This document shows, in pieces, positions 10,304 to 17,594 of a stretch of 64,000 nt of DNA. The stretch spans positions 50,536 to 114,535 of the forward strand of contig CAVXZW010000013.1 of assembly GCA_963766445.1 (NCBI GenBank), in the 5' to 3' direction. The position numbers and the translations under genes are program-made. The notes below the pieces were generated by a model. That model did no database searches, was not told where the DNA came from, and saw only the letters and a program-made list of their open reading frames with translations. The first letter of the stretch is position 1; every line of letters begins with the position of its first letter. This stretch comes from JAICYJ01 sp963766445 (GTDB lineage: Bacteria > Actinomycetota > Thermoleophilia > Gaiellales > JAICJC01).

Positions 10304-11169
10304 GCAGCGAGGCGCGACTGGTCGACACCGCGTTCACCACCTACCAGGGACCGCGAGCGGGACGGCTGGCCGCGATCTGGTCGCTCGCGCACTGGAGCGC
10401 GCTGCGAGCGCTCGGCGCCCGCCGCGGCTGGAAGGCCAAGGTGATCCCGATCTCGCTGACGCTGCTGGCGTTCGCGCCGGCGCTGGTGGTGCTGGGCCTG
10501 CGCGCCATCCTCGGCTCGGGCAGCGTCAGCCGCAGCGTCGCCAACGCCGTCCCGTACTCCGACTACATCAGCACGATCGCGATCGTCGTGCTGGTGTTCA
10601 GCGTCGTGATCACCCCGGAGCTGGTCTGCCCCGACCGCCGCGACCGCACGCTGTCGCTCTACTTCTCCACCGCCATCGGCCGCCTCGACTACGTGCTGGG
10701 CAAGATCGCGGCGGCGCTGATGCCGCTGCTGCTGGTGACGTTGGCGCCGGTGCTGCTGCTCTACGTCGGTACGGTGCTGTTCGCCGTCCACCCGGTCGGC
10801 TACCTGCAGGCGAACTGGCTGGACCTACCCCGCATCATCGTCTCCAGCCTGATCGTCGCCACCTTCTATGGGCTGGTGGGGCTGGCGATCTCGTCGCTGA
10901 CCGGTCGGCGTGCGTTCGCAGTCGGCGGCTACCTGGCATTCCTGGCCATCTCGACGGTGATGGGCGGCGTCCTGAGCCATGCCCTGAACGCGCGCTACTT
11001 CCGGCTGCTGGCGGTGGCGGCGGCGCCGATCCGGGCCGGGCAGGGGCTGTTTCCGAAGTACACCGACCCGGGCAACATCAGCCCCGTGGTGTGGGGCTCG
11101 ACCGTCGTCGAGGTGTGCGTGGTGGCGGTCATCGTGCTGGCGGTGCGGTACGGGCGGGACGAGGGATGA
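10300..11169 (+). CDS. ABC-2 exporter permease (first of two)
   Basis: 289-residue membrane subunit with about six hydrophobic helices (e.g. VIPISLTLLAFAPALVVLGL, ISTIAIVVLVFSVVITPELV, LMPLLLVTLAPVLLLYVGTV). The stretch VCPDRRDRTLSLYFSTAIGR, between helices, is typical of ABC-2 permeases. Overlaps of 4 bp on both sides place it between the two ATPase genes. It probably forms a half-transporter with the upstream ATPase. The exported substrate is unknown; the LolA-like first gene suggests a lipid or hydrophobic cargo, but this is inference. Confidence 0.85.
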   Translation: MSSEARLVDTAFTTYQGPRAGRLAAIWSLAHWSALRALGARRGWKAKVIPISLTLLAFAPALVVLGLRAILGSGSVSRSVANAVPYSDYISTIAIVVLVFSVVITPELVCPDRRDRTLSLYFSTAIGRLDYVLGKIAAALMPLLLVTLAPVLLLYVGTVLFAVHPVGYLQANWLDLPRIIVSSLIVATFYGLVGLAISSLTGRRAFAVGGYLAFLAISTVMGGVLSHALNARYFRLLAVAAAPIRAGQGLFPKYTDPGNISPVVWGSTVVEVCVVAVIVLAVRYGRDEG

Positions 11170-12101
11170 GCGCGCCGGCGATCGAGTTCACCGGCGTGTC
11201 GCGCTGGTACGGGGACACCGTCTCGCTGGCCGACGTCTCGTTCACGGCCGACGCCGGCGTGGTCGGGCTGCTCGGCCACAACGGTGCCGGCAAGTCGACC
11301 ACGCTGAAGCTGTGCGCCGGGTTCTCGACGCCCAGCACCGGCACGGTGCGCATCTACGGCGACAACCCGCGGCGCAACCCGGACGTCTACCGGCGCGTCG
11401 GGATCGTTCCCGACCACAGCCCGCCGTGGCCGTTCCTGACGGCGCGCGAGGTGGTGGAGCTGTCGGCCCGCCTGCACAAGGTTCCCGACTACCGTGAAGC
11501 CGCCGCCCGCGCGATCGCGACCGTCGAGCTGGAACCGGCCGCCGACCGGCGCGTGGCGGGGTTCTCGCACGGCATGCGCCAGCGGGTGAAGCTGGCCCAG
11601 GCGATCGCGCACGAGCCCGACCTGCTGCTGCTGGACGAGCCGCTGAACGGCCTCGACCCCACCCAGCGTGAGCACGTGATCTCCCTGCTGATCCGGCTCG
11701 GCGAGCAGGGCCGCACCGTCGTCGTGTCGTCCCACGTCCTGCACGAGGTGGAGCGGATGGCTCCGCGGGTGCTGGTGCTGGTGAACGGGCACCTGGTTGC
11801 CGAGGGTTCGACGGCGGGGATCCGGCAGCTGATCAGCGAGCGGCCGCGGCGCGTGCTGGTGACGGCCGACAACGCCCGCGCGCTGGCACGCGAGCTGATG
11901 TCGAGCGCGGCGGTCGACGCCGTGCGGATCGCGGACGGCGCGATCGAGGTCGAGACCAGCGAGCCGTCGCAGCTGAGCCGCGAGCTGCCGGCCGCGGCCG
12001 GGCGCACCCAGTCGCTCCTGCGCCTGATCCGGCCGGTCGGCGACGACCTGGAGAGCGTCTACACATACCTGCACGAGCGAGCCCGGGGGCAGGCGCGATG
12101 A
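11166..12101 (+). CDS. ABC-2 exporter ATP-binding protein (second of two)
   Basis: 311-residue ATPase paralogous to the one two genes upstream. Motifs are Walker A GHNGAGKSTT, Q-loop region RVGIVPDHSPPWPF, signature FSHGMRQRVKLAQAI, Walker B LLLLDEPLNGLDP and switch region VVSSHVLHEVER. The C-terminal ~90 residues are a variable domain often seen in ABC-2 exporters. It starts inside the stop of the preceding permease gene, and its own stop overlaps the next start (ATGA). The presence of two distinct ATPases and two distinct permeases points to a heteromeric exporter. Confidence 0.9.
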   Translation: MSAPAIEFTGVSRWYGDTVSLADVSFTADAGVVGLLGHNGAGKSTTLKLCAGFSTPSTGTVRIYGDNPRRNPDVYRRVGIVPDHSPPWPFLTAREVVELSARLHKVPDYREAAARAIATVELEPAADRRVAGFSHGMRQRVKLAQAIAHEPDLLLLDEPLNGLDPTQREHVISLLIRLGEQGRTVVVSSHVLHEVERMAPRVLVLVNGHLVAEGSTAGIRQLISERPRRVLVTADNARALARELMSSAAVDAVRIADGAIEVETSEPSQLSRELPAAAGRTQSLLRLIRPVGDDLESVYTYLHERARGQAR

Positions 12102-12818
12102 TCCTGCCCGTCTACCGGCTGACGCTGCGTGCGCTGCTGCTGCAGCGGCGCACGATCATGCTGGCGGTGGTGGTGCTGGCGCCGGTCGCGACCTCGCTGA
12201 TCTACGCACTGGCGCGTCCCGGAGGCAGCGACACGGTCGACTTCTACTCCGGGATCGTGCAGAAGCTGTTCGTGCCGGCCGTGGCGGCGCTGGTGGCGCT
12301 GGTGTTCGGTGTCAGCGCGTTCGGCGACGAGCGGGAGGACGGCACCATCCTGTACCTGGTGGCGACGCCGCAGCCGCGGCTGGAACTGGTGGTCGCGAAG
12401 GTGGCCGCGGCCTGGACGGCATCCCTGGCGCTGCTCGTGCCCAGCCTGGTGCTGAGCGGTCTGCTCGGCCTCGGGTCGGCCGCGTCGCTGCGCCTGATCG
12501 GCTGGCCGCTGCTGGGCGTGGTGCTGGCCAGCCTGGCCTACTGCGCGGCCTCGTCCTGGCTGTCGCTGAAGACGCGGCGGCCGGTGGTGATCGGCGTCAT
12601 CTACATCCTGCTGTGGGAAGGGTCGGTCGCGACCTATGCGGCGTCTGCGGCCAAGCTCTCGATCTCAGCCTACGGCAGCGCCTTTGTTGCACATGCGCTG
12701 CCTCAGTCGGCTCCGCCGGTGGCGGGCCTGGTGCCATCCGCAGCTGGTGCTGGTGGCGGTAGTCGTGCTGGCGGCATGGGGCGCCGCCCGCAGCCTTGCC
12801 CGCACCGAGCTCCCGTAG
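12098..12818 (+). CDS. ABC-2 exporter permease (second of two, one frameshift)
   Basis: About 240 residues with six hydrophobic segments (TIMLAVVVLAPVATSLIYAL, VPAVAALVALVFGVSAFG, TASLALLVPSLVLSGLLGL). The conserved ABC-2 loop FGDEREDGTILYLVATPQPR is between helices 2 and 3. The frame shifts near 12738: the last helix (LVLVAVVVLAAWGAARSLA) is one frame later and ends at a TAG right before the convergent small membrane protein gene. It completes the operon LolA-like, ATPase, permease, ATPase, permease. Confidence 0.82.
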
Positions 12819-12820
12819 GT

Positions 12821-12970
12821 CTAGCGGGTACCGGTGAACAGCCCGCGGCCGAGGAAGCCGGCCACGACGGCGACCAGCACGGCCAGCAGCAGCACCCAGA
12901 AGGCGAGCTTGATCGCGCCGAACACGCCGAACACCAGGATCGCGAGGATCAGAAGCAGAAGCCAGATCAT
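12821..12970 (-). CDS. Small hydrophobic membrane protein (49 aa)
   Basis: A 49-residue protein of two hydrophobic stretches separated by a single Lys (MIWLLLLILAILVFGVFGAI, then FWVLLLAVLVAVVAGFLGRG). It resembles the short hydrophobic 'hydrophobic protein' family common in actinobacteria. ATG start. It converges on the ABC permease operon, with its stop 2 bp from the permease stop. Function unknown. Confidence 0.65.
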   Translation of the reverse strand: MIWLLLLILAILVFGVFGAIKLAFWVLLLAVLVAVVAGFLGRGLFTGTR

Positions 12971-13008
12971 GCGCTTCGGATACCTCGGAACGGTGGCCGG
13001 TAAACGCC

Positions 13009-13575
13009 TCAGTCCAGGTCGGAGGGCAGCAGCGACCAGCAGATCATGTCCTTGCGCACGCCCTGCACCGAACGCGATCCCCGCTCCAGCCCCTCGCGGG
13101 TGAAGCCCGCCCGCTCGAGCGCACGCTGCGAGGCGATGTTCTCCGGGTCGGTTCGCCCCTCGAGGCGCTCGGCGCCCAGCGCCTGAAACGCCCACGGCGA
13201 GACCAGCCGGATCGCCCGAGTCACGAGGCCCCTGCGCCGCGCTGCCGGATGCACGCCGTAGGCCACCTCGACGATGCCCGGCGGCCGCTCCGTCGAGAGC
13301 AGGATCACGCCCCGGTACTCGTCGCTGCCGCACTCGGTGATGGTGAACGCGAGCGGCGAGGTCGGGTCGTCCCACGATCCCATCAGCTGCGTCAGCTCTT
13401 CGCGGGCGTGCGTCTCCGTGTAGGGGATGGGAACGTTCACCCAGCGCCGGGTGGTCTCGTCGCGGCCCTCCTCCATCAGGCCCGGCAGGTCGCTCTCGCG
13501 CATCGGCCGCAGCGTGACGGTGCCGTCGCTGAGCGGCGGGTCGGGCGGGTCGACGTGGTCGCGGCGGCGCGGCAT
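13009..13575 (-). CDS. GNAT family N-acetyltransferase (RimJ/RimL-like)
   Basis: 188-residue acetyltransferase of the GNAT fold with the RimJ/RimL pattern: TVTLRPMRESDLPGLMEEGR at the start, an acetyl-CoA-binding region YGVHPAARRRGLVTRAIRLV (R-R-G-L loop), and the family ending NIASQRALERAGFTREGLER. It would transfer an acetyl group to a protein N-terminus or a small amine; the target is not predictable. Its ATG overlaps by one base the stop of the upstream MFS transporter gene (TAATG), so the two are co-transcribed and possibly functionally linked, for example modification plus export of a compound. Confidence 0.85.
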   Translation of the reverse strand: MPRRRDHVDPPDPPLSDGTVTLRPMRESDLPGLMEEGRDETTRRWVNVPIPYTETHAREELTQLMGSWDDPTSPLAFTITECGSDEYRGVILLSTERPPGIVEVAYGVHPAARRRGLVTRAIRLVSPWAFQALGAERLEGRTDPENIASQRALERAGFTREGLERGSRSVQGVRKDMICWSLLPSDLD

Positions 13576-14849
13576 TACGCCGGTGACGGGGTTGGGCGGA
13601 GCAGGCCGCGGCGGCCGACGCTGAGGCTGAGCGCGGCCGCCGTCACGCCCAGCGCGCCGGCGACCAGGAAGGCCGGCTCGTACGACCCGAACCAGGTGCG
13701 GCTGGCACCGGCGCCCCAGGCTGCGAAGGCGGCGCCGAACTGGTGGCACGCGAACACCCAGGCGAATACCACGCCCACCCGCTCGCGGCCGAATACCTCG
13801 CGCACCAGCGCCACGGTCGGCGGCACCGTCGCCACCCAGTCCAGCCCGTAGAAGATCACGAACGCCACCAGCCCCAGGCCCGCGTGTGACAGCGCGGCGT
13901 TCAGCCCCAGCAGCGCCATGCCGCGGAGGCCGTAGTACCAGAACAGCAGCCAGCGCGGATCGAAGCGGTCGGTCAGCCAGCCGGAGCAGATCGTGCCGAC
14001 CACGTCGAACACGCCGATCGCAGCCAGCAGCCCGGCGCCGCGCACCTCGCTCAGCCCGTGGTCGGAGCAGGCCGCGATCAGGTGCGTCCCGATCAGCCCG
14101 TTGGTCGTCGCGCCGCAGATGAAGAACGCTCCTGCCAAAAGCCAGAAGTCGCGCACGCGAATCGCGTCGCGCAGCGCGCCGACCGCGTTGCGGAACGGGT
14201 TCACGAGCCGGCGCGGCGGCTCCGGCTCGACGGCGCCGTAGGGCATCAGCCCCACGTCGGCGGGATCGGTGCGGAGGAACACGAGCGCGATCGGCACCAC
14301 CACCAGGATCGCCGTCAGCGCGATCAGCGCGGCCGCGGCGCGCCAGCTGTAGGCGGTCACCACCCAGGCCAGCAGCGGCAGGAAGACCAGCTGGCCGCTG
14401 GCGTTGCTGGCGGTCAGCATGCCGGTGACCAGCCCCCGGCGGGTGCTGAACCAGCGGTTGGCCACGATCGCGGCCAGTGGTACGGCAACCGCGCCGGTCG
14501 AGCCGCCCACCACCAGCCCCCAGAGCAGATAGAGCTGCCACGGCGACGTCATCTGGGTGGTCAACCCGGCGCCGACGGCAACGGTCGTCAGCGCGATCAC
14601 GGTCACGCGGCGCAGGCCGAACCGCTCCACGACGGCGGCCGCGAACGGCGCGCCCAGGCCGTACACCAGCAGGTTCACCGCCACGGCTCCGCCGATCAGC
14701 GCCGGCGACCAGCCAAACTCGTGCTGCAGCGGCAGCAGCAGCACGCCCGGCGTGGCGCGGAACCCGGCCGCCGTCAGCAACACCACGAACGTGGCCGCGG
14801 CCACCACCCAGGCGTAGTGCACCCTGCCCCTGAAGATGCGGGTGATCAC
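13575..14849 (-). CDS. MFS transporter (OFA/monocarboxylate-like)
   Basis: Intact 424-residue permease with 12 predicted transmembrane helices. The MFS loop 2-3 motif is GAPFAAAVVERFGLRRVTVI, and the symmetric loop 8-9 motif is CSGWLTDRFDPRWLLFW. Blocks such as ANRWFSTRRGLVTGMLTASN resemble the oxalate/formate and monocarboxylate branch. It sits in the inner membrane; the substrate is not determinable. It heads a two-gene unit with the GNAT gene. Confidence 0.85.
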   Translation of the reverse strand: MITRIFRGRVHYAWVVAAATFVVLLTAAGFRATPGVLLLPLQHEFGWSPALIGGAVAVNLLVYGLGAPFAAAVVERFGLRRVTVIALTTVAVGAGLTTQMTSPWQLYLLWGLVVGGSTGAVAVPLAAIVANRWFSTRRGLVTGMLTASNASGQLVFLPLLAWVVTAYSWRAAAALIALTAILVVVPIALVFLRTDPADVGLMPYGAVEPEPPRRLVNPFRNAVGALRDAIRVRDFWLLAGAFFICGATTNGLIGTHLIAACSDHGLSEVRGAGLLAAIGVFDVVGTICSGWLTDRFDPRWLLFWYYGLRGMALLGLNAALSHAGLGLVAFVIFYGLDWVATVPPTVALVREVFGRERVGVVFAWVFACHQFGAAFAAWGAGASRTWFGSYEPAFLVAGALGVTAAALSLSVGRRGLLRPTPSPA

Positions 14850-14965
14850 GATCGCCGCATCCTAGGCAACGAGGAGATGGTTGATCGGCATCTCTGTGAT
14901 GTCCTGGACGGTTCGCAGCCGTAGCCACCCAGGCCCTCAGCCGACCGCAAACCGAACGCCGCGGG

Positions 14966-16165
14966 CTAGGTGACCGGCATCTCTCGCGAGTCCGCGGCCG
15001 CGCCTCCGCGCCGCCGGACCGCGTTCGCCGACAGCGGGAACACCATCACCGACACCATGGCGGCGCCGACCAGGCCGGCCGCCGTGCTGGACCGCATCTC
15101 ACCGTCCTTCACCCCCAGCGAGGTGACGGCCACCACCAGCGGCAGCGCCGTGCTGGCGTAGAGGCCGAGCGCCACACGGTCGCGCGCCGCCAGCGCGTAG
15201 CGGTAGATGAGGAGGGAGGGGAGCCCGCGCACCACCAGGAACATGGCCAGGAACAGGGGCACCTTGAGCATGCCCGAGACGCTGCTGGTGATCGCGTTCA
15301 GGTCGAACTGCATGCCGGTGACGATGAAGAAGATGGGGATGAACACGCCGAAGCCGACCGCGTCCAGGCGCGGCTGCATCAGCTGCTTGGCGCGCGGCCC
15401 GCAGGCGATCGAGGCCAACAGGCCGGCAGAGAAGGCGCCCAGCACCAGGTCGAGATGCAGCCGTGAGCTGAGGTAGACGAGGCTGATCAGGATCAGCAGC
15501 GCCAGGCGCACCGCGAACTGCCCGGTCCGCTCCATCGTCTCCTCGAGCACCTGCAGGATGCGCACCGGTTTCAGCCGCGGCGCAGCGAAGGCGGCCGCGC
15601 CCGTCACCAGGCCGAAGGCCACGAGCAGCAATGCCGAGATGCCGCGGTTGGAGGTCTCGCTCAAGAGCAGCGAGATCAGGATGATGGGACCGACCTCGCC
15701 GAAGGCGCCGGCGGCGGCCACCAGCGCGCCGAATCGTCCCTCGGCATCGCCGTTGTCACGCAGGATCGGCGCCAGCGTGCCCAGCGCGGTGGTGGTCAGC
15801 GCCACGCCCACGAACAGGGTGCTCTCGACCACGTCGAGCGCCTCCAGCAGCCCCGCCACGACCAGCGCCAACGCCACCGACACGCCCCAGCCGGTCAGCG
15901 CCAGCCGTGCCGGCATTCCCCGCACCTGGTCGAGGTCGAGCTCGAACCCGGCCAGGAAGAACAGGAAGGCCAGCCCGAAGTCGGCGAGCACCTGCGCCAG
16001 GCCGGTGACGAGGATCAGGTTCAGGATCGGCGGGCCGACGATGATCCCGACCAGGATCTCGACCACCACCACCGGCAGCACGATGCGCGGCACCGCGTCG
16101 ACGATCAGCGGCGAGGCGGCGGCCAGCGCGACGATCACGACCAGCGTTCCCAGGTCGATCTGCAT
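14966..16165 (-). CDS. CPA2-family cation/proton antiporter
   Basis: 399-residue membrane protein of the KefB/GerN/NapA type (Na+/H+ exchanger domain, PF00999). Helix pairs are visible throughout. Informative blocks are VVVEILVGIIVGPPILNLI, FLFFLAGFELDLDQVRG (family motif F-F-x-A-G-x-E), LVLGAFSAGLLASIACGPRA and GFGVFIPIFFIVTGMQFDLN. No RCK/TrkA regulatory domain follows, so it is the transport core only. It would exchange K+ or Na+ for protons. It is divergent from the SnoaL-like gene, with a 46-bp gap between starts. Confidence 0.88.
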   Translation of the reverse strand: MQIDLGTLVVIVALAAASPLIVDAVPRIVLPVVVVEILVGIIVGPPILNLILVTGLAQVLADFGLAFLFFLAGFELDLDQVRGMPARLALTGWGVSVALALVVAGLLEALDVVESTLFVGVALTTTALGTLAPILRDNGDAEGRFGALVAAAGAFGEVGPIILISLLLSETSNRGISALLLVAFGLVTGAAAFAAPRLKPVRILQVLEETMERTGQFAVRLALLILISLVYLSSRLHLDLVLGAFSAGLLASIACGPRAKQLMQPRLDAVGFGVFIPIFFIVTGMQFDLNAITSSVSGMLKVPLFLAMFLVVRGLPSLLIYRYALAARDRVALGLYASTALPLVVAVTSLGVKDGEMRSSTAAGLVGAAMVSVMVFPLSANAVRRRGGAAADSREMPVT

Positions 16166-16211
16166 CGGGCGACCTTACAATGCGTCCCCACGTCACCCAG
16201 GGGAGGAACGG

Positions 16212-16583
16212 ATGGACGCACGGCAGGCCATAGTCGCGGTGTTCGCGGCGTGGGAGCGCGACGACGCCGCGGGCGTCGCGGCCCTGTTCGCGGACGACGG
16301 CGGCTACGAGAGCCCGTTCTTCACGGAGACGCAGGTCGGGCGCGAGGCGATCGAGGCCACCGTGCGCGGCGGCATGGACGAGATCCGGGGCCTGCGCATC
16401 CCCGTCAAGCACCTGGCCGGTGAGGGCGATGTCGCGATCTGCGAGGCCGGCTTCCTGTGCGAGCAGACGAGCGGCAAGGGGCGACTCGACTTCGCGTTCG
16501 CGATGGTGGTCGAGACGCGCGACGGGGAGATCACGCGCCTCCGCGAGTACTTCGACACGCGTCCGCTGGTGCCCGAGGGCTAG
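16212..16583 (+). CDS. SnoaL-like / NTF2-fold protein
   Basis: 123 residues with the NTF2-like alpha+beta pattern: helix DARQAIVAVFAAWERDDAAG, then VAALFADDGGYESPFF and VGREAIEATVRGG, and strands ending in GEITRLREYFDTRPLVPEG. Such SnoaL-like proteins bind small ligands or catalyse isomerisations or hydrolyses; the substrate is unknown. A good Shine-Dalgarno (GGGAGGA) sits 5 bp before the ATG. The stop overlaps by 4 bp the end of the convergent YcaQ-like gene. Confidence 0.8.
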   Translation: MDARQAIVAVFAAWERDDAAGVAALFADDGGYESPFFTETQVGREAIEATVRGGMDEIRGLRIPVKHLAGEGDVAICEAGFLCEQTSGKGRLDFAFAMVVETRDGEITRLREYFDTRPLVPEG

Positions 16584-17575
16584 CCTGCCGTCGTCCGCAG
16601 GAAGCCGTGCAGCCGCTCGAGCACCGGATCGACCTGCGACGTGTCGCCCCAGCGGCCCAGCACCTGCATCTCGCCGGTTCGCCGGTCAAAGCGCGGCTCG
16701 ATCCGGCCGACGATGCGGTCGCCGCGAAGCACCGGCAGCACGTAGTAGCCGTACTCGCGCTTGGCGGGCGGGACGTACATCTCCAGCCGGTAGCGAAAGC
16801 CGAACAGCGCCTCGGCGCGGGCGCGGTCGTGGATCAGCCGGTCGAACGGCGACAGCACCGTTACGCGGTCGCCCACCGGGTCGTCCGCGACGTCGGGATG
16901 CGCCCGCCACTCGCCCTTCACCAGGCGCACGCCCAGCGCCCGGAAACGCTGCTCCGCGAACAGCCGGTCGGCCTCACGGCGGGTGAGCGGGTGATCGCCG
17001 GCCGGTTGCCAGCGTTCCGCCACATCCCACAGCCGCTGGCCGCCGCTGCGGCCGACGATCCCGATCTCGCCGCGCAGCTGCAGGATCTCGAGCATGCGCC
17101 CGACGTGGCGTGTGCCGTGCCAGCGGTGGCGCTGGCCGCGCTCGACCGCCCGGTCCTCGAGGTCGCGTGACAGCAGCGGCCCGCGGCGCTCCAGCTCGCG
17201 CAGCACGTAGCGGCGAAAGCCCTGGTTCTTCTGCAGGAACTCGCGCCACCAGCGATCGCGGGCGGTGGTGTTGGCGCGGCGATACGCGCGCATCCACACC
17301 CGCACCATCGGCAGCGACTCGACCGGCCAGATCAACGCATTCCACTCGAACAGCTGTCGCTCGGCCCACAGCAGGCGATCGAGCTCCCCACGGTCGAACG
17401 CTCCCAGCCGGCTCCACAGCACCAGCTCCTGCGGCGTTGCGACGGTCGCGATCGGGTCGATCTGGAGGAAGCCGAGGCGCCGCACCGTGTCCAGGACGCC
17501 GGTCGCCGATCCGTCGAGGAGCTGCGCGCGAACGGCGATCCGCCGGGCGCGGTCATGGTCGACCGTCCGTGGCAT
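16580..17575 (-). CDS. YcaQ-type winged-helix DNA glycosylase
   Basis: 331-residue protein of the HTH_42 (PF06224) family, whose members YcaQ/AlkX and AlkZ open DNA interstrand crosslinks or excise bulky alkylated bases. The N-terminal winged helix contains the catalytic Q-x-D motif in RLGFLQIDPIATV. Further family marks are WARRQLFEWN-like WAERQLFEWNALIWP, FLQKNQGFRRYVLRELERRG, RLWDVAERWQP, VTVLSPFDRLIHDRARAEAL and YGYYVLPVLRGDRIVGRIEP. Full length for the family. Distant from any crosslinking-toxin biosynthesis genes that I can recognise, so probably housekeeping repair rather than self-resistance. Confidence 0.88.
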   Translation of the reverse strand: MPRTVDHDRARRIAVRAQLLDGSATGVLDTVRRLGFLQIDPIATVATPQELVLWSRLGAFDRGELDRLLWAERQLFEWNALIWPVESLPMVRVWMRAYRRANTTARDRWWREFLQKNQGFRRYVLRELERRGPLLSRDLEDRAVERGQRHRWHGTRHVGRMLEILQLRGEIGIVGRSGGQRLWDVAERWQPAGDHPLTRREADRLFAEQRFRALGVRLVKGEWRAHPDVADDPVGDRVTVLSPFDRLIHDRARAEALFGFRYRLEMYVPPAKREYGYYVLPVLRGDRIVGRIEPRFDRRTGEMQVLGRWGDTSQVDPVLERLHGFLRTTAG

Positions 17576-17594
17576 GGGCCAACCCTAGTCAGGT

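Noticed and set aside
9377..12101. Non-LSGGQ signatures (FSVGM, FSHGM) as degenerate ATPases
   Set aside because: Such variants are frequent in ABC-2 exporter ATPases, and Walker A, Walker B and switch His are intact.
13009..14928. 639-codon minus-strand frame joining the GNAT gene with an upstream extension
   Set aside because: The upstream part is the out-of-frame shadow of the MFS transporter gene; the GNAT start is at 13575.
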